A stretch of DNA of 64,000 bases, from NCBI GenBank assembly GCA_033782935.1, contig JAWQEG010001329.1, forward strand, positions 124,001 through 188,000, written 5' to 3'. The position numbers and the translations under genes were made by a program. The notes below the pieces were generated by a model. That model was not told the DNA's origin. It was given only the letters and a program-made list of their open reading frames with translations, and ran no database searches. The stretch's first letter is position 1, and every line of letters starts with the position of its first letter. The stretch is from Petrolisthes cinctipes. Lineage: Eukaryota; Arthropoda; Malacostraca; Decapoda; Porcellanidae. Shown in pieces: positions 52,540 to 63,036 of this stretch.

Positions 52540-55500
52540 GTAAGATTTTTCACATTTGTAATAATTAAGATGTTTGTAATAATTAAAACCCTGTAGTAAT
52601 CTTGCACTTGTCACTTTGGAGAAGAAACTCAAGTCTATGCACAAGATTTTCATATTACTTAATGTTTGCAATAATTAAGAGTCTGCAGTAACCTGTTATT
52701 TTGGAGATGAAACTTGAGTCTATGTGCAAGATTTCTGTATTTTTTTATGTATGTTTGTAATATTCAAGAGCTTGTTTTTCCTCATCAATTCATTTCCAGT
52801 TAATGAGTGTAATATTATATGGTGCAGAATCTGTCAAGTTTCTACTGACTCATCGGCTGCCAACAAGAGAAGAACAAACCCTCCTGAAATCTACCCACCA
52901 GTCCCTAAGTGATCTGGATTTGAACCTGAGTAACAAGATACACGTAGCCAATGGTAACCTGGCTGTGGTGGTTATGGAGGAAGGAAATAACAACAATATT
53001 ATGGATAACAGTAGTGTCATTGTTGGAAGGCAACGAATCATCTTTGTCACTCCCAATGCTGGTAAAACCCCTGTTAGTTGTTATATCTATGCCATACTGT
53101 ATAGTACTATGGTTAAATGTTAAAGTTCAAGTTAATCTCTGTTAGCTTATCAATAATCTAATGTGAAAAGCCTGGTAAGATGTCTAAAGGGCATCTTTTT
53201 GTTACAGTTCAAAACATAAGAAGAAACCTTGTGCAAGACATTTTTCCTGACCCTAGTCCTGCTATTACTATGTATATTTAATTGATATTCTTCCTGATAA
53301 CAGACATTTTTCCTGACCCTAGTCCTGCTATTACTATGTGTATTTAATTGATATTCTTCTTGATAACAAAAAATTAAGGGGAGAGTATACTTTTGGTATA
53401 TTGGAGAACCTTGATTCCTCTAAAGTATGCCAGGAAACAGGACCAGGTTAGCAAAAATAATGGTGTCTTGTTGCTTGGAATAGTTTGGTGCAATCAGCTG
53501 CTCCAGATTTACCAGCAGTGTATCTCCCCCTTAAGGAGTTTTAATTGTGTGTCAGACTTGGGAGTGTTGGCAAGTGTGGTACGAGGAATGGTGATGGACG
53601 TCCTAGCCAGTAAGAGAGCACATGTAGCCAGACCTTTACACCAACTACCTGGACAACATAAACAGGAGGCTATGAGACAGGTTTGTACACATACACACAC
53701 ACCAGTTACCAAACCTTACAGACGTACTTTATTGTGTCTATTATATATTGCAATTACCCACTGAGCCAAGATATGATGTAACCTTATCACTGATGGGTTA
53801 CATACATTATTTACATTATTGTATTTCTTGTATAATACAGGTACCCACTGAGCCAGGATATGATGTTACCTTAACACTGATGGTGCCTGAACCTCATCGC
53901 ACTAAGGTCAACTGGGATGCCAAGGCTGCAGTAGATGGTAAGATCACTTCAACTTATTCTTAAGACCTTTCAAGGAAAAGGAAACCAGTCACTTTTTTTT
54001 TTTTTTTTTTTTTTGGTGTTCATACAGACTAAGTGGTCTACTGATCCTGTGTTTTGGTAGATTCTCTTTTTGGTGAATTGGTAGTCTACTCATTCCTTCA
54101 AATAATGCCACAAAACAGATCCCTTATTAATAACATTAAGGTTGTCTATTTCCTGGCATAATTTGGAGGAATCAGTAGCCCTCCAGTTTACCAAAAAGAG
54201 AATCTCCCCTTAAAAGGATAATGATAAATTTATTCATCTTACTGTATATCTATGACTTACAGTATGTTATAGCTTCTACATTACGGTACTGAATTAAATT
54301 GTATATCCAACAGAATACTTGGGTCCTGTAGTACGTCAGCTGGAGAGTGTAGCAGTGGTTAGTGTGAGGTCACAAGTGTTATACATGACAGGTCTGAGTG
54401 TAACACCAGAGTGGTCACCTCATCATCAACACTATGCACTCCCTCATCACCAACTCCCTCTCACCATTAATGCTATTGAGGCTAAGCTGGGTACTATTAT
54501 ACAGTATTTCATTCATGTTACCGTTATTTACAGTGAAATTTTTTTATTTACTGAGGTTAGTGATATGATATATATACTGTACTATGCACTCCCTCATCAC
54601 CAACTCCCTCTCACCATTAATGCTATTGAGGCTAAACTGGGTACTATTATACAGTATTTCATTCATGTTACAGTTATTTACAGTGAAATTTTTTTATTTA
54701 CGGAGGTTCTATCAATCTATATATAGATCTGACGCCTCGTCCCCTCTGGGAACTTCCCCCAAGGGGGTGGCCACGGCAGAAGTGTTTCCAGTTTTCCCTG
54801 TTCCAACACTCCCTCCTTACTTGGTCAAACCCTACTCTGCCCCTCACATTTCTCTCCCTCACATACTCTTAAGCTCTGTTCTGCCATCTAACCGGAGGTC
54901 TGCCTCTCACACCAGGTTCCACAACTTCACTTCCATACACCTTCTTTACAAACTCCTCACCTTGCATTGTCTCCACATGTAAAAAATCACCTCAATGTAT
55001 TATGCTTCACCCTCTCAAATACCCCACACTCAATACCAATTGCCTTCCCACTCATACACACTTTCATTACTTTGTCGATCCCACCTGGTAGGGCCACATG
55101 CTTCTCTCGAGTAACTCATTTCCACTGCACCTATTCTAGACTGATGAGCCCAATACTAACAGTGTTAGCTATCGCGCAGCTTTCATCTCAACCTTATTGG
55201 TTACAATCCTGCCACTTCACAAAGCAGTGATAATGATATGATATACTATGCACTCCCTCATCACCATTAATGCTGTTGAGGCCAAGCTCGTATTTTTATA
55301 CCGGTATTATAATTCTGTTATATTGTCCACAGGATCGTTTGTGTGGACTCGACCATCACTACACTTTGTTGTCTATGTACCAAGAGAGAATCAGATGCCA
55401 TTGGTTATACACTCACCTGATGGTACACCTCTCACTACTAATAGGTGTGTATAGTATATAGTATAGTAAAACCTTATTATTCAGTGTACTGGGGATACAG

Positions 55501-58500
55501 ATGTGAAATGCACCATGTAAAGTGAATGTATGGGTCATATGCAAGAACATTTCTAGTGTTGGCAAAGCCTTGGTCCCGCTTCAATGGCTTGGTATTGTGT
55601 CTATGCAGTCATCATACCGGTAATACACCTTCATCAGCACTATGAATGTTCTTGAATACGGCCCTATGTTTGAAGACGTCTTTGTTCAGGGCACTTATTA
55701 TTATTTTTATTTTATTTTTTTTATTGCTGTTAATAATATTATTATTATTATTATGATTATTATGATTATTATTAATATATTGTCATTACAGTTTCCTGGT
55801 TCCACGTTGGGGTGGAGTAATGATCCACAATGTTCCACCTGTTGACAATACCAACACCACCACTACTGCTGCTATGAGTCCTCGTTACCTCACTTTGGAT
55901 TCACATTGGGTGATGAGTACAGTAATCACTCACCTTCACCACCTTCTACCCATCCCTACTCTGGTAAGTACAACACTGGTATCACTGTATTACATTCACC
56001 TAGGACAGTAAGTTATACACTTCATTTTTCACTTGGTCCTTCACTGAAAACCACCAAATCTTTCCTCAGTAGTTTTTTTGTTTGTTTTTCAATACCATAA
56101 AGGCTGAGTGATCTACTTGGCCTGTGTTAATTAAAGGACAAGTGTTACATGTGTTGGTGCACAGTAATATCAAGGGGTGGAACATATTTTCTAACTCATA
56201 TTTTGGCCTTCAGAAAGAGACACCTGAAGTGAAGTTGTTGGCTCCCACATCACCATATCAACTAACTGAATGGCAGGTTGATGCCTTGGCTCGTGCCCGT
56301 GTCTCTGCCTACCTTGCCAACATACGTACAACACTACAGGTAACTACAAATAGTAACCAGTAACAATGCTTTACATTCCATCACTTCCTAAAGACACTGG
56401 CACTGAAAAGGTCAGCAACAGCGCAGTCATAAAGGTATAATTAAATGAGTTTTCCCTTCACAGTCTCTGTGTGAACTGGTTGGAGAGATCAGCAACATGG
56501 TAATCAGTGATGAGGTTGGAGGATGGGTATGGGGTGCAGTAGAGGAATGGGGAGAATGTGGTCATGCTGCCAGGGAAGGAAGACTTCAGGAAGCTACACT
56601 ATATTGTACCAGATCCTTCACACAGGCTGATGCTGCATTCTTCCATCCATCTATGTTGGCTCTACTCTATTTCCCAGACAATCAGAAGTAAGTCACATTA
56701 CTGTGCTGTGTGTACTGTTCAATACAACAGTGTATAAAAAAAGTACCACTCTCTATAGAGCATTTGATTGATATATCTATAGCTCCGACGCCTCGTTCCC
56801 TCTGGGAACTTCTCCCAAAGGGCTGGCAGAAGTGTCTCCAGTTCTCCCTGTTCCAACACTCCTTCCTTACTTGGTCAAACCCTACTCTGCCCCTCACGTT
56901 TCTCTCCCTCATATACTCTTCCACTCTCTGTTCTGCCATCTAACTGGAGGTCTGCCTCTCACACCAGGTGCCACAACTTCACTTCCATACATCCTCTATA
57001 CAAACTCCTCACCTTGCATTCTCTCCACATGTAAAAACCCACCTCAATGTATTACGCTTCACCCTCTCAAACACCCCACACTCAATACCAATTGCCTTCT
57101 CACTCATACAACATCTCTCATACACACTCTCATTGCCTGTACTTTCTCCATCCCACTTGGTAAGGCCACATATGCTCCTCTCACGTAACTCATTTCCACC
57201 GCACCTATTCTAGACTGATAAGCCCTACTTCCATGTCCATGTCTATGACGCATATGTACTCAGTGTTGGTACTTGGTAGGATTATACTATTTCTTAGTTC
57301 CCTTTTCACTTCCATACTCACACTTCTATCCTTCATAATCCTTCCCAGTGATCCTATGACCTGTCTACCCCTCACTGCTCTCTCCCTAGTTTCTCCTTCC
57401 ATACTTCCATGTTTACACAGAACAGTACCCAGGTACTTAAATTCCTTCATTTCCTCCATCATCTCACCCCCTAGAGTTATCTCACATTTAGTCCCAGGTG
57501 GTACTCCCACTCTGTAAGGTGTGGCAAAGTCAAACACTTCAGTTTTTGCCCTCTCAAATACCATCACCTTACTTTTCCCACATTCACCTTCAGTTTCCTT
57601 CATTTACACACAGACTGAAACTCATCCACCACCCTCTGTAACTCTCTTTCACTCTCAGCCATCAACACAGTGTCATCCACAAATAAGCTTGCCAACAAGG
57701 ACCAATTTACTCCATTCAACCTCAGCTTTGCCCCCAGGCCACTCACTTTGGCCTTCACCTTTCTCATACAACCATCCATATATATATTGAACAGCCATGG
57801 TGACAGGACACACCCCTGTCTCAGCCCTACACTAATATAAAAATTTTCACTTAGATCACCCTCTACCTGCACACATGCTGGTGCTCTGCCCAGGGGGGCT
57901 GACTTTATTCTCTGTGAAGATTAGCCATCCCCCACAGGGCTAGAATCTAGAATAAAGATCGTTGTAGGATCTGGTCTTTTTCTAGTGGATTTGACGAGAT
58001 CTGCCCACATGGATTAAAAATCCACGTGAGGTGTACTACAACCGGAGTTTTTTTTTTTTTTTTTTTTTTTTTCCCTGACTGCTGTGTGGACTGCCAGCAC
58101 ATGGGGTTCATTATCCCTTTACATGCAGCAGTCTAAACTCCCTCCCCCTTATGGTCCTTTCAGGGCTGGTCTCATGGAAGGTGCAGCCCCACTTGTAGCT
58201 CTTGTGGTAACGTGGACTTGGGCCCACAGCACTGGCTGTGGGATCAAAGACCTTCCCCCCAATCTCCCTGGCAGTCGGAGGCCACCTGACTCCCTGGTCC
58301 AGTAAGCTCTGGTCCCATTTCCCTGGGATGTGGTTTAGTAGCCCAGGCATATAGGGCCAGCCCTTCCTTTAATTTAATTTGTTTTTTCACTACGACCAGA
58401 GTGTACCAGGGGTCTGTGGGGCAGGAGGCCATTCTGCCCGGGAGAACATCAACAACAACATGCTGGTGCCTCTGCATCAAAAGCCTCAATGCCTTTCAGC

Positions 58501-61500
58501 AAACACCCCCTAACACCATAAATCCTCAGTACTTCTGTCATAGCTCTCCTATCAACCCTATTGTATGCCTTCTCCAAGTCCATGAAGGCAGCATACAACT
58601 TCCTTCCCTACCCAATATATTTCTCCACTGTTGATTATATTGCAAATGTCTGGACCACACAGCCTCTACCCTTTCTGAATCCTACCTGCTCCTCACTAAC
58701 TTTATTCCCTGTTACTTCAATCAGTCTTTTAGTAAGGACCTTTCCATACACCTTCCCCGGTACACTAAGAATGCTTATTCCCCTATACCTACCACACTCA
58801 TTCTTATTCCCCTTTCCCTTATACAGAGGCACAATTATGGCTCTCCTCCAATCCTCTGGCACCTCTCCCTGCCTCTAAGCCAACATCCACTCCACCACTA
58901 CCTCCCCCATCTCTTTAGCATTTCAGCAGTTATCTCATCCACCCCCGGTGCCTTTCCCATCTTCAACTTTCCTATTGCTTTCTTAACCTCTTCCCTTCCT
59001 AATTTTCCCTCTACACCATGTCGTCTACCACCTGCCTCCATCCCCATGCATGTCACCAACGCCTTTTCTTCCATCTCATAATTCATCAAATAAATGAAAA
59101 TGCCTCTTCCACACTTCCATTCACAGTGACTCCATCCTCTCTTTTCATTCTCACGCTGCCAGACTTTTCTTCTCTTTCTCTTTTTACCTCCTTCCAGAAT
59201 AATTTCTTGTATTCTCTAAACTTATCACTCAGTATCCTGCCAAACTCCTCATCCACTCTCCTTTTGCTCTCACTTACTATCCTCTTCACTGTCTCTTACA
59301 TACATTGTATTCTCTCTTCCACCTCCTCTGCAGTGTTCTCCTATATGCATTCTTTTCTTCTCTACTGCATCTTTCACTTCTGAACCATCATGCACTCCCT
59401 TTCTTGCCCCTCTTCTGTGTCTTGTATCCCACTATCTCTGCTGCTGTCCTCATCACTAGTGACTTAAACATTTCATACAAGGGCCCAGTGGGGCTGACTT
59501 TGTTCTCTGTGAATATTAGTTATCCCCCACAGGGCTAGAATAAAGATCGTTTTAGGATCTGGTCTTTTTCTAGTGGATTTGACGAGATCTGCCCACATGG
59601 ATTAAAAATCCACGTGAGGTGTACTACAACCGGAGTTTTTTTTTTTTTTTTTTTTTTTTTCCCTGACTGCTGTGTGGACTGCCAGCACATGGGGTTCATT
59701 ATCCCTTTACATGCAGCAGTCTAAACTCCCTCCCCCTTATGGTCCTTTCAGGGCTGGTCTCATGGAAGGTGCAGCCCCACTTGTAGCTCTTGTGGTAACG
59801 TGGACTTGGGCCCACAGCACTGGCTGTGGGATCAAAGACCTTCCCCCCAATCTCCCTGGCAGTCGGAGGCCACCTGACTCCCTGGTCCAGTAAGCTCTGG
59901 TCCCATTTCCCTGGGATGTGGTTTAGTAGCCCAGGCATATAGGGCCAGCCCTTCCTTTAATTTAATTTGTTTTTTCACTACGACCAGAGTGTACCAGGGG
60001 TCTGTGGGGCAGGAGGCCATTCTGCCCGGGAGAACATCAACAACAACATGCTGGTGCCTCTGCATCAAAAGCCTCAATGCCTTTCAGCAAACACCCCCTA
60101 ACACCATAAATCCTCAGTACTTCTGTCATAGCTCTCCTATCAACCCTATTGTATGCCTTCTCCAAGTCCATGAAGGCAGCATACAACTTCCTTCCCTACC
60201 CAATATATTTCTCCACTGTTGATTATATTGCAAATGTCTGGACCACACAGCCTCTACCCTTTCTGAATCCTACCTGCTCCTCACTAACTTTATTCCCTGT
60301 TACTTCAATCAGTCTTTTAGTAAGGACCTTTCCATACACCTTCCCCGGTACACTAAGAATGCTTATTCCCCTATACCTACCACACTCATTCTTATTCCCC
60401 TTTCCCTTATACAGAGGCACAATTATGGCTCTCCTCCAATCCTCTGGCACCTCTCCCTGCCTCTAAGCCAACATCCACTCCACCACTACCTCCCCCATCT
60501 CTTTAGCATTTCAGCAGTTATCTCATCCACCCCCGGTGCCTTTCCCATCTTCAACTTTCCTATTGCTTTCTTAACCTCTTCCCTTCCTAATTTTCCCTCT
60601 ACACCATGTCGTCTACCACCTGCCTCCATCCCCATGCATGTCACCAACGCCTTTTCTTCCATCTCATAATTCATCAAATAAATGAAAATGCCTCTTCCAC
60701 ACTTCCATTCACAGTGACTCCATCCTCTCTTTTCATTCTCACGCTGCCAGACTTTTCTTCTCTTTCTCTTTTTACCTCCTTCCAGAATAATTTCTTGTAT
60801 TCTCTAAACTTATCACTCAGTATCCTGCCAAACTCCTCATCCACTCTCCTTTTGCTCTCACTTACTATCCTCTTCACTGTCTCTTACATACATTGTATTC
60901 TCTCTTCCACCTCCTCTGCAGTGTTCTCCTATATGCATTCTTTTCTTCTCTACTGCATCTTTCACTTCTGAACCATCATGCACTCCCTTTCTTGCCCCTC
61001 TTCTGTGTCTTGTATCCCACTATCTCTGCTGCTGTCCTCATCACTAGTGACTTAAACATTTCATACAAGGGCCCAGTGGGGCTGACTTTGTTCTCTGTGA
61101 ATATTAGTTATCCCCCACAGGGCTAGAATAAAGATTGTTGTAGGATCTGGTCACTTTCTAGTGGATTTGACGAGATCTGCCCACATGGATTAAAAATCCA
61201 CTTGAGGTGTACTGCAACCGGAGGCCTTTTTTTTTTTTTTTTTTTTTCACTGCTGTGTGGACCGCCAGCACACGGGGGTGCATTTCCCTTTGCATGCAGC
61301 AGTGTAAACTCCCTCCCCTTATGGTCCCTTCAGGGCTGGTCTCATGGAAGGTACGGCCCCACTTGTAGCTCTTGTGGTAATGTGGACTTGGGCCCACAGC
61401 ACTGGCTGTGGGATCAAAGCCTTCCCCCCAATCTCAACAACAACATTTCATACACATCATTCACTCCCACTGTATGGTGACCTCTGGGTGGCTCACCTTA

Positions 61501-62912
61501 CCACGTAGCTTAAGTCCAAGGTAGTAAGAAGATACCAAGGTAGGTTCTAGTGAGTTTATTGGGCACAGGAAAATAGAGGACAACGTGTTGCCTAGCCAGA
61601 AACCCATACGTGACTACATGTCCATGTAATGGCGGTCTGCGATGTTGCCATATGTGTCTCAAGGCAGTGTTGCTTTATTGGGAGATACACACATGCATAG
61701 TACAATGGCATGAATATATGTATGCGGATCCATGAAATGTATACATATATATATGTACAGCATGTTTCTGAATTCCACCGACAAACTTTAGGAATATATC
61801 CTCCATCGAAAAACAAACCCACAATATTCTATAGTGAAATGTGAAATTATTATTTTTTTGTAAACATGTGGTAGCCCAAGTCAGTGCACTTTGCTGCCAG
61901 CCGAACACTGGGCCACAGGTGTTGGGGCACTGGTGTTCGGCTGGCAGCAAAGTGCACTGACTTGGGCTACCACACATTTACAGAAAAATAATAATTTCAC
62001 ATTTCACTATAGAATATTGCGGGTTTATTTTTCAATGGAGGATATATTCCTAAAGTTTGTCGGTGGAATTCAGGAACATGCTGTATATGGGAGTGTAGAA
62101 TAAAGTACATAGACTATACAAGTAATGTTTCATTCTTGGCACTTATGAACCTGTGAGCACTGATATCATTTACACCTACTCCCTCCCCTATACCCAACCC
62201 AGCCTTGCTTCCTCCAGCACCTCACCCACTCTCCTCTTATATTCCTCTCTATACTCGATGTCATTCTATCTCCCACTTGCCACCTTCCTCTTGTTTCCCC
62301 CTTCATCCCTCCTACCATACCCCCCTTTTGCTCTGATCCTAATCCTTACCATAACCGCATAGTGGTCAGAGCACTGAAACATTCCTCTCACCACTCTAGC
62401 ATCCATCACATCTTTCCGTATCCTTTCATCAACAGTTATATAATCTATCAAACTCATCTGCTCTCCCTTTTCATCTCTCCTCTTCCTTGTGTACCTGTTG
62501 ATCAGTCTGAGCTCGAAGCAGGTGTTGGCGAGCAACAACCCCCTCTCGGCACACACCGTTCTCATTTACTCCATTCACACCCCACTTGCCAACTACATTT
62601 CCTATTATCTCACTTCCTTCCTTCCCATTCATATCCCCCACAAGCACTACCCTCCTCTCTCTTTCAAAACTTCCTGGACAGGGCATTTGATATGATGACA
62701 TTACAAGCAAATGGACAAATAAAGTATGTATACACTATACTGAAAGCCCAAATATGTATGTGTGTATAACCATGACAAATTGTACCATCTGCCACAGGTA
62801 TGCCATCTACGTGCCACTCTTCCTACCAGTCAGCATCCCAGTTCTTCTCTCACTCAAGATGGTGTTCAGTCTTTTCAAGAAAGGCCTCAAGTCCAAAGTG
62901 AAAGAAGACTGA
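52293..62912 (+). CDS. PIGS: PIG-S, subunit of GPI transamidase (whole gene)
   Basis: Ten exons join in one frame of 1,629 nt (542 residues plus stop; human PIG-S has 555): 52293-52539, 52828-53061, 53556-53680, 53841-53937, 54314-54490, 55333-55444, 55792-55963, 56214-56339, 56464-56687, 62798-62912. Phases agree at every junction. An N-terminal membrane segment (about 13-32, ending GLPVWW) precedes TTVYRATLPY, the family's signature. The large luminal part carries VPRWGGVMI and YLTLDSHW, and a second membrane segment (about 506-531, YAIYVPLFLPVSIPVLLSL) comes near the end. PIG-S works in the endoplasmic reticulum with GPI8/PIG-K, GAA1, PIG-T and PIG-U to attach GPI anchors. Intron 9 is 6.1 kb of nested transposons. 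Confidence 0.94.
52513..52780 (+). repeat. PIGS: Tandem triplication of the exon 1 donor region
   Basis: Three units of about 101, 84 and 83 bp start at 52513, 52614 and 52698. Each contains GGAGA, AAACT, AGTCTATG and an AATAATTAAGA-like block. Only the first keeps GTAAG; the others read GCACAAG and GTGCAAG, so they are dead donors. Confidence 0.85.
52828..53061 (+). CDS. PIGS: PIGS exon 2
   Basis: Encodes VKFLLTHRLPTREEQTLLKS through VGRQRIIFVTPNA. The acceptor is placed at GGTGCAG (52827) because only it agrees in phase with exon 1; the stronger-looking TTTCCAG at 52799 would put the exon out of frame. Confidence 0.8.
53236..53367 (+). repeat. PIGS: 66-bp tandem duplication in PIGS intron 2
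   Basis: Two nearly identical units beginning AGACATTTTTCCTGACCCTA at 53236 and 53302. Confidence 0.92.
53374..53534. mobile_element. TTAA MITE next to the exon 3 acceptor
   Basis: TTAAGGGGAGAGTATAC at the left and TGTATCTCCCCCTTAA at the right, with TTAA at each border. Its right end lies about 20 bp before the acceptor of exon 3 and contributes pyrimidine-rich sequence there. Confidence 0.8.
53556..53680 (+). CDS. PIGS: PIGS exon 3
   Basis: 125 nt encoding LGVLASVVRGMVMDVLASKR and the region to EAMRQ. Acceptor GTGTGTCAG, donor CAG|GTTTGT. Confidence 0.92.
53725..53811 (+). repeat. PIGS: Duplicated 5' edge of PIGS exon 4 (dead copy)
   Basis: The sequence TACCCACTGAGCCAAGATAT with its upstream intron is an 87-bp-shifted copy of the true exon 4 edge at 53842. 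In this copy the acceptor AG has been lost (TATTGCAATTACCC). Confidence 0.85.
53841..53937 (+). CDS. PIGS: PIGS exon 4
   Basis: 97 nt encoding VPTEPGYDVTLTLMVPEPHR and NWDAKAAVD. Acceptor ATAATACAG, donor GATG|GTAAGA. Confidence 0.92.
54053..54213. mobile_element. TTAA MITE in PIGS intron 4
   Basis: AGATTCTCTTTTTGGTGAAT at the left and TTTACCAAAAAGAGAATCTC then CCCTTAA at the right. The left TTAA is not preserved. A long T-run lies just upstream at about 53995-54014. Confidence 0.7.
54314..54490 (+). CDS. PIGS: PIGS exon 5
   Basis: 177 nt encoding YLGPVVRQLESVAVVSVRSQ to LTINAIEAKL. Acceptor CCAACAG, donor CTGG|GTACTA. Its 3' part is repeated at 54581 and 55245. Confidence 0.9.
54431..54709 (+). 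repeat. PIGS: 150-bp tandem duplication over the exon 5 donor
   Basis: ACTATGCACTCCCTCATCAC begins at 54431 (in exon 5), 54581 and, shortened, 55245. Units 1 and 2 include the donor CTGGGTACTATTATACAG and about 60 bp of intron. The third unit lies beyond a LINE insertion. Unit 2 keeps an intact donor but has no acceptor before it. Confidence 0.88.
54727..55148 (-). mobile_element. LINE fragment, 3' end, copy 1
   Basis: Complement of the 3' end of the same LINE as at 56780. Shared landmarks are GACGCCTCG, GAACTTC, CCCTGTTCCAACACTCC, TACTTGGTCAAACCCTACTC and ATTCTAGACTGAT. It is cut short at its 5' side, as is usual for LINEs. It inserted between repeat units of the exon 5 edge. Confidence 0.8.
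55333..55444 (+). CDS. PIGS: PIGS exon 6
   Basis: 112 nt encoding SFVWTRPSLHFVVYVPRENQ and IHSPDGTPLTTN. Acceptor GTCCACAG, donor ATAG|GTGTGT. Confidence 0.92.
55531..55668. repeat. Short inverted repeat, MITE remnant
   Basis: GGGTCATATGCAAGAACATT and AATGTTCTTGAATACGGCCC are opposed. A related end occurs at 7618. It lies in PIGS intron 6. Confidence 0.5.
55792..55963 (+). CDS. PIGS: PIGS exon 7
   Basis: 172 nt encoding VPRWGGVMIHNVPPVDN, a Thr-rich insert and SPRYLTLDSHWVMSTVITHL. The RWGG motif is typical of PIG-S. Acceptor CATTACAG, donor CTG|GTAAGT. Confidence 0.93.
56214..56339 (+). CDS. PIGS: PIGS exon 8
   Basis: 126 nt, phase 0 at both ends, encoding LTEWQVDALARARVSAYLAN, matching the helix after the central PIG-S domain. 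Acceptor CCTTCAG, donor CAG|GTAACT. Confidence 0.92.
56464..56687 (+). CDS. PIGS: PIGS exon 9
   Basis: 224 nt encoding LVGEISNMVISDEVGGWVWG and the helix to ADAAFFHPSMLALLYFPDNQ, a well-conserved PIG-S stretch just before the last membrane segment. Donor CAGAA|GTAAGT. Confidence 0.94.
57205..57872 (-). pseudogene. LINE reverse transcriptase, C-terminal half
   Basis: The frame 57872-57600 carries GLRQGCVLSPWLFNIYMDG and the catalytic FVDD at about 57683-57672. It then stops and continues one frame over (57603-57205) with GKSKVMVF and KEFKYLGTVLCKHGS, the thumb region. Antisense to PIGS. Confidence 0.85.
57888..58457 (+). mobile_element. SINE-like retroposon, copy A
   Basis: 570 bp, with an internal T-run of about 25 bp near 58048, inserted in the LINE reverse transcriptase. 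Its flanks ACATGCTGGTGCTCT and ACATGCTGGTGCCTCT are the target duplication. Confidence 0.9.
58459..59482 (-). pseudogene. LINE linker and reverse transcriptase N-terminal part, first unit
   Basis: Frames on minus: 59289-59086, 59089-58898 (REEVKKAIGKLKMGKAPGVD, typical LINE motif before the fingers) and 58862-58635 (WRRAIIVPLYKGKGNKNECG and YRGISILSVPGKVYGKVL, motifs 1 and 2). Broken by stops and shifts. Confidence 0.85.
59483..60045 (+). mobile_element. SINE-like retroposon, copy B (hybrid)
   Basis: Its first 60 bp equal copy C (GTTCTCTGTGAATATTAGTT) and the rest equals copy A (ATCGTT, GGTCTTTTTCTAG, the long T-run). Its left flank is that of C and its right flank is that of A, so it has no target duplication of its own. 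It is the product of recombination between A and C. Confidence 0.9.
60046..61067 (-). pseudogene. LINE linker and reverse transcriptase N-terminal part, second unit
   Basis: Copy of 58459-59482 shifted by 1,588 bp, with the same frames at 60877-60674, 60677-60486 and 60450-60223. No difference was noticed in the encoded pieces, so the duplication is young. Confidence 0.88.
61068..61441 (+). mobile_element. SINE-like retroposon, copy C, shortened
   Basis: About 374 bp. It lacks the region from the CCTGGCAGTCGG block to the end but keeps a CTCAACAACAAC tail. Target duplication AACATTTCATACA at 61055-61067 and 61442-61454. Confidence 0.88.
61756..62085. mobile_element. Foldback MITE inside the LINE
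   Basis: TACAGCATGTTTCTGAATTC at the left and GGAATTCAGGAACATGCTGTA at the right open arms of about 150 bp (including AGCCCAAGTCAGTGCACTTT) around a short loop near 61910-61935. TA borders suggest a mariner-type mobiliser. Confidence 0.85.
62266..62710 (-). pseudogene. LINE APE-type endonuclease fragments
   Basis: 62710-62471 reads VVLVGDMNGKEGSEIIGNVV (the GDxN motif) and 62565-62266 reads ERGLLLANTCFELRLINRYT and then CSDHYAVMV (the SDH motif). Both are hallmarks of LINE apurinic endonucleases. A frameshift separates them. Confidence 0.85.
62798..62912 (+). CDS. PIGS: PIGS exon 10 (C-terminus)
   Basis: 115 nt encoding YAIYVPLFLPVSIPVLLSLK and a basic tail ending KVKED, then TGA. The membrane segment and basic cytosolic end match PIG-S. 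Acceptor TGCCACAG. Upstream intron 9 is 6.1 kb. Confidence 0.93.
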
Positions 62913-63036
62913 AGATTCCATGACTTAAGGAAGATTAAGGTAAACTTTAAACCAGTTCGTCACTGGATATCAACATGAACATTCCAAAATTGTCTACATA
63001 CTGACCCACTCAGGGATCAAGCCCCTACACAATAAA
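62913..63036 (+). other. PIGS: PIGS 3' untranslated region with AATAAA
   Basis: AATAAA at 63031-63036, about 120 bases after the stop codon, is the first candidate polyadenylation signal. Confidence 0.5.

Larger units (their letters stand above)
57961..61136 (+). repeat. Tandem duplication, two units of 1,588 bp
   Basis: 57961-59548 and 59549-61136 are almost identical. Each unit contains most of a retroposon and the adjoining LINE segment. The unit borders lie inside the retroposon copies A, B and C, where they share AGAATAAAGAT. Confidence 0.93.
56780..62710 (-). mobile_element. APE-type LINE, copy 2, with nested insertions
   Basis: Reading on minus: endonuclease fragments (62710-62266), a foldback element (62085-61756), then a linker and reverse transcriptase interrupted by SINE-like retroposons A, B and C and partly duplicated, then the 3' end (57230-56780). 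Order and strand fit one LINE whose frame has decayed. The clade is not assigned. It fills most of PIGS intron 9, antisense to the gene. Confidence 0.85.

Noticed and set aside
52800..52912. PIGS exon 2 starting at the strong-looking acceptor TTTCCAG (52799)
   Set aside because: From the phase of exon 1 it reads into a stop at about 52912. The acceptor at 52827 restores the conserved frame and makes the whole coding length a multiple of three.
54319..54726. Open frame through the duplicated exon 5 edges as one long exon
   Set aside because: It only reads through because the repeat and its intron part lack stops. The PIG-S alignment continues from the first donor into exon 6 at 55333.
58084..58489. 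Genes within the retroposon copies (several frames on both strands)
   Set aside because: The same frames recur in each copy of a dispersed repeat and shift between copies. No known domain is present.
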